Source: Linepithema humile (lineage: Eukaryota > Arthropoda > Insecta > Hymenoptera > Formicidae). Taken from it: a DNA stretch of 64,000 nucleotides. The stretch is from positions 2,776,501 through 2,840,500 of the forward strand of contig NC_090129.1 of NCBI RefSeq assembly GCF_040581485.1, written 5' to 3'. Shown here one piece after another: positions 22,001 to 33,340 of this stretch; the first letter of the stretch is position 1, and each line of letters opens with the position of its first letter. Below the pieces are notes generated by a model. The model made no database searches, was not told the origin of the DNA, and saw only the letters and a program-made list of their open reading frames with translations. Made by a program: the position numbers and the translations under genes.

Positions 22001-25000
22001 GCGACAGCTACTTAAGTACACGGGAGATCTGTTGTTGTCTTGCGCTTTGCTTAACTTCGCTTATTCCAAGCTGCATTTAAATATATTGCACATAATAATA
22101 CTGCTAGTATTTCTATTTTGCACGGTATTTGCGTGACACATTCGTGCGACCGAGAATACTAATTAATTTGGTTTCCAAATGAAAAAACAAGATTCCAAAT
22201 ATAACAAAGTTGATGGAGACTTTACGTCAGAGCTTCGGAATATCTTTTACAGATCTCTCGATATTTTTATGATTATCAATTCTATTTTTTTCTCTTCTTT
22301 CATTGATGATTATTCGAGGCATTCCTCGATTACGCAAAAGAAAGGAGAAGTCTCCTTGATGTGAAACATCGTGAGTATTAACAAACCTGTTACACGCGTC
22401 GATGGCAATGTCGCGTGGACTGGCATCGGTGAATTGATGCATAACGATAGGCGTACTCGATTCACCGTTTAACGACATTTTCACGATGATGTTCTGTTTA
22501 GTGTCGGTCCAAAACAAAGTGTTCGATGATTTGTCGAAAGCGATCCCGAGGATGTGCATCTCGCTGTCTTCTACGCATATGCAAATCCGATTATGTAATA
22601 TCAATATTCATCAAACATTTCTCATATGCTGTATTATCGATATTTTATTACACGATAAACGCGATTTATCTCGATTGCTTTCCGCGAGAGATTTCCAAAC
22701 GCAATGATATTCTAGCAGAAGATTATGTTCTTTTTGAGAAAAGGTGTGCCGAAAGTTCCTCGATATTGGAAATTATTAATGATGATGTTGGACGCGAGAA
22801 CGTAGAATTTCTTCGACATATGATATATAAATAACATTTGATGTATATATAAAAATATATATAAAATAATAATATATATAAATAATAAATTTTTCCGTTA
22901 ATAAAACTGATTTAATTGCATCAATGCGTCTATAAATACGTTAAAAGCGTCGCGAGAAGTTTGCGGTGCATTTTACAAGTCCACAAAAGAGGTTTTCTAA
23001 ATGATAAAATATTTGTTGATTGCTTCGATTGCAAAAATCGTTTTCACGTGGATTTCACATTCCTGACATCGTAATATATTTTAATACAATATTATGTGTT
23101 TCTATATATTCCAATTAGATTGTACTTTTTTTTTTTAAATTATAATACGAGTTTCAATAAACAAAAAATTATTAGTTAATCAGTAAAGAAAGAAGTTTTT
23201 TAAATATTTGATATCGAGAAAATCTGGCAAATACATCACAACAAAATACATAAAAGAAAAAACGTTATTACAAGTCAAACATATTCGATTCTATTTAAAT
23301 ATTGCCTTAAACTGCAAAGATAGAGCGCACAAACGTAGTTGATGGTGCAAAATTAAGTTTTAGTAATCGAAAATTCAAAAATACAAAAATAACATTTTTC
23401 AACCCACTTTTAGATTCTTCCATAAAAGCGCAGAAAAAATGATGATTCTTTAAATATTTATATTACAAAATATTATTGATTAAATATCAGAAATTTAAAA
23501 GTATTCGTTAAATTTTCTTTAGAAAAGATAGAATTTTTTAAAATTATGTACCTACCTAATAATTATATATCTTATAATTTTAAAAATATAAATGACGAAT
23601 AATAAAAATATCATGAAATGCTTAAAAAAAATTACAAATTTTTTTTAGAAACTGTATGCTGTTATACTTGCATTTTGCGTTATAAAGGTTTGCAGGATTT
23701 CTGTACTTACTTTTAATTAGAGGAGTTGATGTGAAATTCTTCTTTGTAAAAACGTTGAATACAGTTATGTTGCTATTTGGATCAATGTCAGATATATACA
23801 TCGTTTGAGTGTTGTAATCGTACGTTATTCCATTCAATTCCTTAGCTATTTCGATATTAGCGTGGTTCATTAATGTGCCGTTCTTCGCAAAAAAGTCGAT
23901 TCCACCGTTGTCGATAACCACGGCCAAATCTGCAAAAAGAACAAAACTCCGATTCAGAATCTGGTCTCAACTGGGTGTTTCAAGTAAAATTAGTATTCTT
24001 AGAGAAACGTGAAATAATGTGTTAATAAATAATGGTCGATTAATTGAATTGTGTCGATAAAATAAAAAAAATTATTATTTTTTGTTATAGAGATTCGTGT
24101 CATAAAAATTTATTTTGCGAAAGACGTGTTAAAGAGTTACAAAGAGCTCGTTGTCGTAGTATAATCTACACACAGTTATTCTTATCGCTTAACTAGAAAG
24201 CAATCTATATCGTAATCCGTGATTTCGATTACGTTATGAAACCAAATGGGCGTTACGAAACCGCAGATAAGAAATATCTCTAATTGCGGCGAAACGGTAC
24301 TTCCACACCAACGCTATGGTCGCATGGTGCGTCACTTGAAAATCTGTTGCATTTCCTGAGAAATTTAAGTTTCGACCTGTGCGTTAATTAATTTATGCTT
24401 TTTTTTACATTTAAAGTATCTTTGCATTTTTCTAATAAATTAAATCAGATAAATATTAATAACATGATGCAATTTGAAATATTGATAAATTTACAAACGT
24501 ATACTAATCAAGTAAAGTTTATGAGTAAAGCAATAATTATATATGTACAAAAATCATATATATTTAATTAAATAAAGTTAATTAAAGTTTTTATTTTCGT
24601 AAAAAAATTCTTTTTTCTTCGATTTGTATCTGTTTGACATAATTTTGGCTAGTAATAAATTTTTAAATATTTTTGCTTCAATATTGTATAAATGGTCAAA
24701 TCTAAAATAAATGCAGTTTATAATTAATTTTATTTTTTTAGCTTTAAATATACATACATGTAATTTTGTCGTCGCTTTAATCTTAAATTTTACTCAAATA
24801 ATATAGTTTATAAATAAATATAATATTACTGTCCAAAATTGTTAACAATTAATTTCTGCATGTTAATTTAAAATTAAAATTTTATTTTAATTATGCTATA
24901 TTATGGGTTAATTTTCATTATCCGATATAATTTTAAAGTCATAATAAAGCATCAAATAAAATTTTCATATTTATATAACAGTAACAATATAAAAATTTGC

Positions 25001-28000
25001 CTCGTAATGTAGCAAAGCTGTGATTTATTTAAATCATGATGTAATTAATATAAGATACTTATTAAACCGCGCGCCAATGTAAATGCACCAAAGTTTAAAA
25101 GAATACTTAAGAAATCATTAATCTTGTATGAATCATTGATTTTATCTTGTTTATCGAAAGCAGTTAAAAAAGTGCATATTTGACAATTATGTAACGTTAA
25201 ATGAATACGAGAACAAATTAGCCTCTTCACTTGTGTATCTGTTACTGTAAAAGCGCCAATTTTTGTGAAACCTAGAATTTACATGAAGGACCCCGCACCC
25301 TTTTTGTGGGAAAATATCTTTCGGCGGATTTGGCTAATTCTTGCATATGTGTGGTTTCCGTCATTCTGAACAAATGTCGTAATGAGCACAACTTGAGCCT
25401 AGTCACTTCCGCGCTACAAGCCCTGAAAAGTCCAAATTTAACATGTAAAGGTTTAGAATTTCCGGCTCGATATATGTGACTTCTGTCGAATGTGTGCGTG
25501 CGCACATAGCCTATACTTTTACGTGTTAAATCTGAATTTTTCAGGGCTTGTAGCGGAAATGACTCATCAAGTTGTGTCCATTAAGACATTTAGACATTTG
25601 TCTTTCACGGAAATCCTAAGATTTACCAAGTCATTCCGGAAAAAATCCAAAAACGTTCAAAAAAAGTAGTCTTTGTTTCGAAATTTGATCAGTCAATGCG
25701 GAAGGATTTACCAAGACTTGTAATAAAAGTCGAGATCAGCCTTGAAGATTAGCCGTCTGAACACGTATGTGCACATCCGAACGCATCCTTAGTTCGCCTT
25801 AGTTCGTTAATTTCGAATATGACAGTAACTTTTATTTATCAATAGAAAAGTAAAATAAAATAATATTTGTTACGTAAAGTGAAAGAAGCGAAAATTTTCT
25901 AAAAAAAAAACAAGCAGTTCACTACAGATGTTTAAAGCGTTATAAAATTCTAAAAATTAATCCTTCCTCTCTTTCTTCCCTCAATTGCCTAAAGCCTGAG
26001 ATTCGCCAAAATATGAAAAATTTTTTAAATCGACAGATCTAAGGCTGATCCTAAGTGTTTACTTGCAGTAATAATGAAGCTTTTTACCAGAAAATAGTTA
26101 ATAATCTGTAACGAAAATTTCATAAAGATTAAAGAAGCTGGAAAAGAAGAAATGCGTATTCGTGAGATTATTAAAGAATATCTCTGTGTAAAGGACAAGG
26201 ATTTATAAAGTACAACTGCCAGGAAAATTCGGCTTTTACAGAAACTATTTATTTAGAATGAGAAATCGAAAAACAGATATACAAGTACAATGATATGTTA
26301 ATTTATGGTAAGCACTAAGCACGAAGGTTTTGTCCACGTCAAGAATAATGAATGAGATAAGAAACGATAAGAAACGTCAAATGGGATAGTTTCTTAAATG
26401 TTCGCTACATCTTGCCGTAAATACACTCGATAAGATATCTCGGCTGCTGTATTTCTACCTGGACAAAGTGTCGTCACACTGCATTACAAAGCAAATTTGT
26501 GGCTGCCAGTCAATCAGCAGACGAATTGCGACAGAACGACGCGCACACGCGAGCGCTGTCGGAACTTTTGTCGAGAGTGTTCTGACGTCGAATAAAAATT
26601 ATCGCGTCGTCGTAAAGTATATAAAAATGAGACACATTAAGATATACGAGTGATTGCCTAATTAGGTCTATCCAATGTCCAGAGGAAGTAATCTCTAATT
26701 TTTCTTGCGATCTAATCAACAGGAAAATCTTATGATTACGTTCAAATCGGTCAATGGGTGAAACCAAGAATGTTTTTCGCGATCTTGTTTAGTGTTGAAT
26801 AATTTATCTCTAGCGATTAGTAAAAGGTTTGCGATTATTAGCAGGCGAGAAGCTATGTGTGTCACGATGCTGCAATAATATTTGTTAACATCATTCTCGT
26901 CTTCTCTTATACTTTCTAAATTTAAAATAGAACAAATATGTGTTTTAAAGACAGAAATATATAATCTAGGTTGCTAAAAGAAATTTATTCACGAAGATCC
27001 ATTTCAGTGCCGAATAAGTGATGTATAATTAATATTTATCTATAACTTGTTAATTATCATTTATTTACACATTAGTTAGAGTTTTCACATATAAACCATT
27101 TTCTTCGCGCTGTCTACTTTAACGGAATATATGATATATTATCTAACTGAAATTAATAACTCAGGTTGTTATTATTTACGCTACCGCGATCAAACAGATG
27201 TATTTTTTTTTTGCGCATACCGGTTTTTTCTGATACATTATGAATCGTAGAACATCATAAACATGGGCCGATCCTTGACAAAGTTGATACACAACTTCAA
27301 TAATTATATAAAAATTATTATTGTATTATTTATGCGATCGAGTAGAATGTCGAGAAGAATATTATAATTTGGCGGAAATATTCTATTAACTGAATTAATC
27401 TGTATTAATCGTTTGATCGATTATTCAAAACTGTGTATCAAAAATTGTGTATTGAACACAAATATCATTAGCGCAAAATATCTACGCTCCACATTGTAGT
27501 AAATTCTTCACATCAAACGAAAATTATTACGAGATAATTACGAGATAATGGCATTTCGAGTATCGCGCCATTGTTGTTTCTCGATTTTTCTGAAGGCTTT
27601 TAAATGATGTACTTAAATCAATATTTTTTTCTGCGCAATATCGGCGCTCCCTGAAACGTCATGCGGTTTTTTTTGCATAATTTGCGAACAATCGGAAGTA
27701 CACGCGGACTTTCTGAAACAAATCATTACGCCGCAATGAGAAAGCAAATTTATGGAAATCAAGTTTGCGCTTTATAATCTTACATTGTTGACTTGTCCAC
27801 GTGTCGCGACGTTTTAGTCGACTTTGTACGATTTAATATGCGATTATATATACATATAATTTTGCATATGATTTGCACGTCACATGATTCATCACGTATA
27901 TTAAAACTTCATAGTTGCGACGGAATAAAATAATTTCGTTTTAGTTTCTTTTCGAAATAGTGCGATTTCTCTTTCTACATCTTCTATTTCATATTTATTA

Positions 28001-29594
28001 TTAATATCATCTCAAGAAAATGATTCATAGTTTATTAAATAAAAAATAAAAAATAAAAAGATATTGTTCATAAAAAATTATTACATTCTATACAAGAGAA
28101 TATTTAAAATTAAGATGTAAAAAGTGCAAACAGATTAATAAAAGAATTTTGTATAACAAATTTTGTACATTTGTCATTTTTTATTAAATAAATAACTGAA
28201 TAGACTTAAAAATATATATATATATATTGTTTTGTATGATTTTCTTTATAGCAAGACAAAATTAGCTTTCCATTCTCTAATAGTTACGGCAGAGTGCAGA
28301 AAATATGTGTAATCGTAAAAACGGATTTTTCGAATGTCAAGTTATCGAACATTACATTATCAAGTCTGTCGTCGTATGTATTTGACCCCACTTATGATTT
28401 TTCTGACTTTCGAGATATTGTATAAACATTGATACTCAGATGATGCTGGCAGAAATACTGGCAGAGGGAATTTTAGATTGTGTAATAAATTGCGTCGATC
28501 AAATTAGTTTTTCCTCTTTACATAATATTATTATTTTTGTTATTGTGCTCTATGACTCTGATCTTTGACTACTGGCTTTTCCAAAGCGCAAATAGCCAAC
28601 ATTAACACACATTACGCGCGTACTGTGATGTATCGATTATATTCCCGTTATCCGATGCGTATTAATAACGCATCGAGACGGGAACGAATTCTTAGCAACG
28701 AATTTTTGCGAGCGTCCAAATTAAATTCTTCTGTGATTTACACGTCACTCTCGTGCCACGTGCGTAAATCAGGAATTAACTGAAGGTGCGGCTTCGTACC
28801 TTTTGCTGTATCTTCGCTGCGAACTGATAAGGTCACGCGATCTCGTACGTGCAGTTTGTTCGCTCTGTAAAAACGCGTGCGACGACTGACGCCGCGCGTG
28901 CGACCTTAAACGTGACCGTGAAAAATCACCACCGCACCCGAATTTTTACGACCTCCGACGTGACCGCCGGAACGTGCCGGTCCTCTTCGCCGATCTCGCG
29001 ATCATCACGATCCGCCCGCTCTCGTTTCCCATTGATGTTCGCGTGCGCGCAGCGGTCGTCACCCTTGGCCGGTCCTGACATTCGTTACGTAAAACAGGTG
29101 TAAGGATGCGGCGCGACGATTAATCGCGATGAACGGACGATCGGCGAGATTTAACGACGCCACGTTCAGACGTCCATCGTCGCGATGTTTCATTCAACTT
29201 TCGAGAGCGCGCGTTTTGGGAGCGAACGCGCGAAAAAACGGCACTTAGCGCGAAAAGTGGCGTACGTGACGAGCGACTGTGGGTGAATGGAGTCGGCGCT
29301 GGCGCACCAACACGCGCTTACGAATGCACACGGACAAGCGCACGGACGCGCGAATGCCGGTGTATGCGTACACCGTCCTGACCCCGTGGTCGAGCCATGA
29401 CACACGGCACGATCGCTGCACTACCGGCGCGGCTTATATCGTTACGATCGCGTTTTCATCTTGCGTATCTCTGTTATATTTCTGTCATAACACTCACCCC
29501 AAGACCTGGCGTATGTCGTGACCACGAGGATGAACGGCAGCAGCAGAAGCGGCAGCGTGCTCGGCAGGAGGTGGCGCGTCTCGGCAATAATCAT
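19085..29594 (-). CDS. cue: Cueball-like YWTD/EGF transmembrane protein
   Basis: Minus-strand exons 29594-29498, 23929-23711, 22570-22387, 20987-20259, 19965-19663 and 19394-19085 give 613 residues with consistent phases. Residues 1-30 are a signal peptide (a run of Leu/Pro/Val ending TTYAR). An LDLR class B propeller follows, with repeat cores MYISD, LFWTD, IYWTN, LYWSD and VYWSD. After a Thr/Ser/Pro-rich stalk with short repeats (ETQPTTG-like) come three EGF-like modules spanning about 388-490. The transmembrane segment is at about 532-554, and the short cytoplasmic tail starts with a basic stop-transfer sequence (KLRRRPRIKKR). Drosophila cueball has the same order and a similar length and acts in the germ line. 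I recognised it by architecture and sequence feel. The tail has no NPxY motif. Another small LDLR-class B receptor is the alternative. Confidence 0.85.
20988..22386 (-). other. Cueball intron 3
   Basis: 1.4-kb AT-rich intron with no recognised gene, snoRNA or repeat family. Short open frames inside it lack any family signature. Confidence 0.5.
22571..23710 (-). other. Cueball intron 2
   Basis: 1.1-kb AT-rich intron. It shows only TA-rich low-complexity stretches (about 22840-22885) and no further supported feature. Confidence 0.5.
23930..29497 (-). other. Cueball intron 1 (5.6 kb)
   Basis: It separates the signal-peptide exon from the rest of the gene. It holds the foldback element at 25288-25660 and a (TA)n tract at about 28212-28228. 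Otherwise it is AT-rich until about 28840, where it becomes CpG-rich towards exon 1. No nested gene was recognised. Confidence 0.5.
25288..25660. mobile_element. Foldback element in cueball intron 1
   Basis: The core arms 25369-25451 and 25515-25601 are inverted copies; both contain CAGGGCTTGTAGCG (or its complement), AAGTTGTG and TGTTAAAT. Weaker similarity extends outward to about 25288 and 25660, and the loop is about 63 bases. The arms are about 80% alike, so the copy is older than the dimer at 5046. No transposase is present. Confidence 0.6.
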
Positions 29595-29726
29595 GACTGA
29601 CGATTAATCGGCATTCGTGCGTGCAAAATGATGTTAACGAGCAAGCGACACGGCGAGATGGTCTGCGGGACGAGACGAATTTCTCTCTTTCACTCACAAA
29701 CGTACGCGCCAAGAAAAACCTCTCAC

Positions 29727-29762
29727 CACGTCCTTACTCCGCGGCAGCCGTGCGCGAACTGA
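29727..29762 (-). promoter_or_regulatory. Cueball core promoter: Inr + DPE
   Basis: On the minus strand TCAGTT (29762-29757) is an arthropod initiator with A29760 as +1. GGACGTG at 29733-29727 starts exactly at +28, the position required of a downstream promoter element, and matches its consensus RGWCGTG. This predicts a 5' leader of about 166 bases before the ATG at 29594. No TATA box lies upstream. Confidence 0.65.
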
Positions 29763-32383
29763 AACCAACGCACGACTCCCGCGCCGAGATATGCCACGAT
29801 GCGTCTTAGGCGCCAGTGGGCGGCGATTAACCCTAAAGAGCAGAGTGCTACTTCGAATTTATCGAGTGTCACTTGTTTTTTTTTTTTTTTTTTTATTTAC
29901 AAATGTCACACAACACTTTAGCTTTCTATCAATGGCATGTTTTAAAAATAGACAGTCAGTTAAATTATAATTGCAAACATATACGAGAAGTGTAAATTTA
30001 TTTGCTAGCTTTCAACTAATTGACCAAGTTTTTGATCTAATTTATGAAAAAAAATTGTTTTTATAATTATTAATTTTATTCTTCTGTTTTTCCGTCAGGA
30101 TTTTCGACGATTTTATTATTTATTTAATGTCTGTGTGATTAGCAAATGCAGATTGAGACAATCGGTTCACGAAATGTACATTATAGTAATGTGTTCTTTA
30201 GCCGCGCTGCACTCTGAATCAGTCGTATTATTTGCATTGGATCGTAAGGTCACTCTGTAAATTTCCCCGGGTCACGCGCTTTAATCGCTGATTATTCAAC
30301 TGTCGCACGATTTATTAAAATTAATGCATCCGTGCATTAAGCGCGTGTAATGCCGTGGCAATTTATTGCATTCTAATTTTTGGTAAAAAAAACTGTTACC
30401 TCACTGTTGCGTTAGAAACACTTTTTCACACATTTCAATGCAAATCTTGAATTATGGATTCAGTTCTGAGATATATTTATCGTTTGCAAATTTTCTTTTC
30501 ATTTTTAGCAAGTCACAAGGACTATTACTCGCGATAGAAATTTCAAATGCACTAAACAGCAATCAAATAAGATTACATAATCGTATCGTTGTGTGAACGG
30601 AAAAATTCGTAGAACAAATTTACATTTTTTTACATAAACTTTACGTAAAAAATATCGCGTTACTTATTGATTGCTTATTCCCTCAAATTCTGTCGAAGAA
30701 TTATTTTATTTTCTTAGCCTTCCACAATACACGCGATTCGGAGCAAGAAATGTCAAAGATAGACTTCGAAATCTAGACGTGCGATCGATCGCTACGCCAC
30801 TGTGCAATCGCGTGCCTTAGATTATGGCACGCGCGCAGCCGACAACGCGCTAATTTTCTTCGCTTCTCCATTCAAACGTGCTGTATTCTTACCTCGGGTC
30901 TTTCTATTCAACAGCGAAATACGGAGACGAGAGTTTGTCACGGATTTCGTGCAATTTGTTGAAGTTTCCGCAATACAATAGAATCGATAGGTGATCGTTC
31001 ATTCCGTTTCAAGACACATTGAAGTGAGTTTCCTCAAGAGATTTCTATCGTATAAAAATTTAGAAGGATGATATGCACTGTTAATTTTGCAGTAACCTTT
31101 TAAGCTAAAAAATGGATACTATTATTTTCACTCGATTAAGTGTGTAAGGTATTTTTAATCAAGCGTCCTAAATAATCAAAAATATATTTTTGTAAAACGT
31201 CTAATTTTTGCAAATTCAACAACTGGAAAATAAAGTAAAATTCTTTACAAAAACAATTTAAAAAAATTCTTTTAAAACATCTAAATAAGGAATTTAATTT
31301 TAAACATTTTTCAAAATAGCACTGTAATGTATTAAACATAAAACTGGAAGTCGCATATTGAAAGCTTTTATGAGACACGTTGTTAAAATCCATCGCTGAT
31401 AAGCGAATACAGTTCGTGTTCTTATCAAAGTATGCTATACTATCGACGTACGGTTAACCACGTTATCGTCTTGTGTAAAAAAAAGAATTTTTAAAAAAAT
31501 AGTTACCATATCGATTAAATAATTATAAAATTTAAAAAAATTTTAGAAGTTGAGCATACTTGCAGCTAAAAGAGTTAAAGAATCCGCACAATTAAAGCCT
31601 TGACCGTAAACAAGGATTTTTATTTTCAACTCTCAGCAATTTTAAGACAAATTTTGATATTTTTATTAAATAAATCTGCAAATTTTAATAGCATACTGTA
31701 CAAAGAGACGCGTTACTTTTTTTTAAGTTGTTAAAAAGAAGTTGAAGTTATTCAAAAGAATTTGTATAACGCGTAGAAATAAATAAATCAGATCAACATA
31801 ATGTACATGCAGAGGGAAAGTTGGGAAAGGGAAAGTTGGCAGGAAGATCGTTTAGTTTGAAAGACTTTTCTCGTAACATGCGTTTTGACACAATAAATAT
31901 ATCCGGAAATAAAAGATAAACCAAGTTAATCTTGCGCGCAAATTACAGATTTCTAAACAAGATAAGACACAAATCAATGCTATCTTGAAATATTTCGCTG
32001 TCTTGGAAATTTTGCACACTCATGATAGCAGCAAAGAAAAAAATAAAAGATCAATACTTGTACAATTTCCATTCTTTACTCCTACTTTTATCAATTTCGC
32101 TAAATAGACGTAATTCTGAGAGAACATTTGCCAAGTTTGCAAATTTAAAAGACGCTAATTTATACGTACTATTTAAAAAAAAAAAATTGTCTTCCTGTAA
32201 ATGTAATCAAAATGAACGTATCGGGATGTAAACCTTCTTTTGCAGGCATTGGCTAAAGAGACAAGAGGAAAGAATTCAAATTTCCGTGAAGAAGAACTCA
32301 CGAAATGTGTTATTCAGCCAAGAAGTGGGTTATTCAGAAAAATATACACATCAGTCTCATTTATGGAAGTTTCATTAGCACAT
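29763..32383. other. Intergenic DNA between divergent cueball and Disabled
   Basis: About 2.6 kb with a poly(T) run at about 29877-29894 and AT-rich stretches. No gene was recognised; the open frame at 31136-31393 on the minus strand has no family signature. Regulatory sequences for both flanking genes are expected here but not individually identifiable. Confidence 0.5.
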
Positions 32384-32416
32384 TATAAAGCCGGTTGCAC
32401 GGTCGGGATGTCAGGA
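32384..32416 (+). promoter_or_regulatory. Candidate Disabled core promoter: TATA + Inr
   Basis: TATAAA at 32384-32389 is followed by TCAGGA at 32411-32416. Taking A32413 as +1 puts the TATA start at -29, the normal spacing. It stands at the upstream edge of a CpG-rich island that leads to the first Disabled coding exon. Confidence 0.5.
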
Positions 32417-33340
32417 CGTCCCCGCTCCGAAAAGGCGAGCGATGTCGCTCGCGGGAAAGCAGCTCGCTCGCGGGAAAGCGAGGCGGGAGCGGCCCGGAGC
32501 GACGACACCGGGTACTAGAACAGGCACGGCAGGCAGGCAGGCGGTGTGGCGGCGGTGTATATTATTGATCAATAAAAGCGGGCTAGCATGGGCGACCCAT
32601 GCCGGCGGCGGCGGCGGCTGCGACGGCGGCACGGCGGAGAGGCAGCTGTCATTTCCTCCGCGTTTTTACGTCGCGCGCGCGGATACACGCGCTCGCCGCG
32701 GCGCGCGCGGAATCGTGTCCCCGGGTGCCAAGGCAGCGGCGCGCGGACGTCCTCGCGATCCTGCTGTTCGCGCCGCACGATCCCGGCGGTGACGGTCGCG
32801 TCGGAGTGCGTGGAAGTGAAGATCGCGCGTTCCCGACAGTAGTCGGGTCGGCCGACGTCGACGACGCGCGCCGTGGAAGCCCCGTTAATACGCGCCACCA
32901 GTCTCGAGAGCGCTTACGCCTCGGAAAATACACGCCGCGAAGGGTGAGACGCCGGCGCGGGGGGAGGGGGGGTAATAGTGCGAGAGGGGAACGAGAAAGG
33001 AGAGAGTGTGAGAAAGAGAAAGAGAGAGAGAAGGAGCAAACGGCCGGAGGGTGAGCGCGCAGCGGAGAGGGGACGGGGAGAAAGAGAGAGAGAGAGGGGG
33101 AGTGAGACGGGGAGAGACCGACGTGCTGGCCGACATGTGTTGTCCGTGCTGAGGGTTCGCATCCCCGACTGTGTGCCCTGACATTCGAGGGTGCGCCTTG
33201 ACGAAAGGCGAGAGACCGGCTGGCTCTTCGCCGGCGAGGGGGTGGGCGAGAAACGCAGGCGGTGAGAAGGAAAAATTTTTGTGTCGCCTCCCCCGTGTCA
33301 TCCTCGGGGCTCTCTCGCCGTCGTCTACGCGGGACCACCG
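32417..33340 (+). other. CpG-rich 5' leader of Disabled
   Basis: If the TATA/Inr above is used, this is a leader of about 0.93 kb, or a leader plus an unseen intron. It is GC-rich with GGC repeats, a purine-rich GA tract (about 32995-33105) and several upstream ATGs (for example 32588 and 32599). Long open frames in it on both strands reflect base composition and are not called as genes. Confidence 0.45.
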
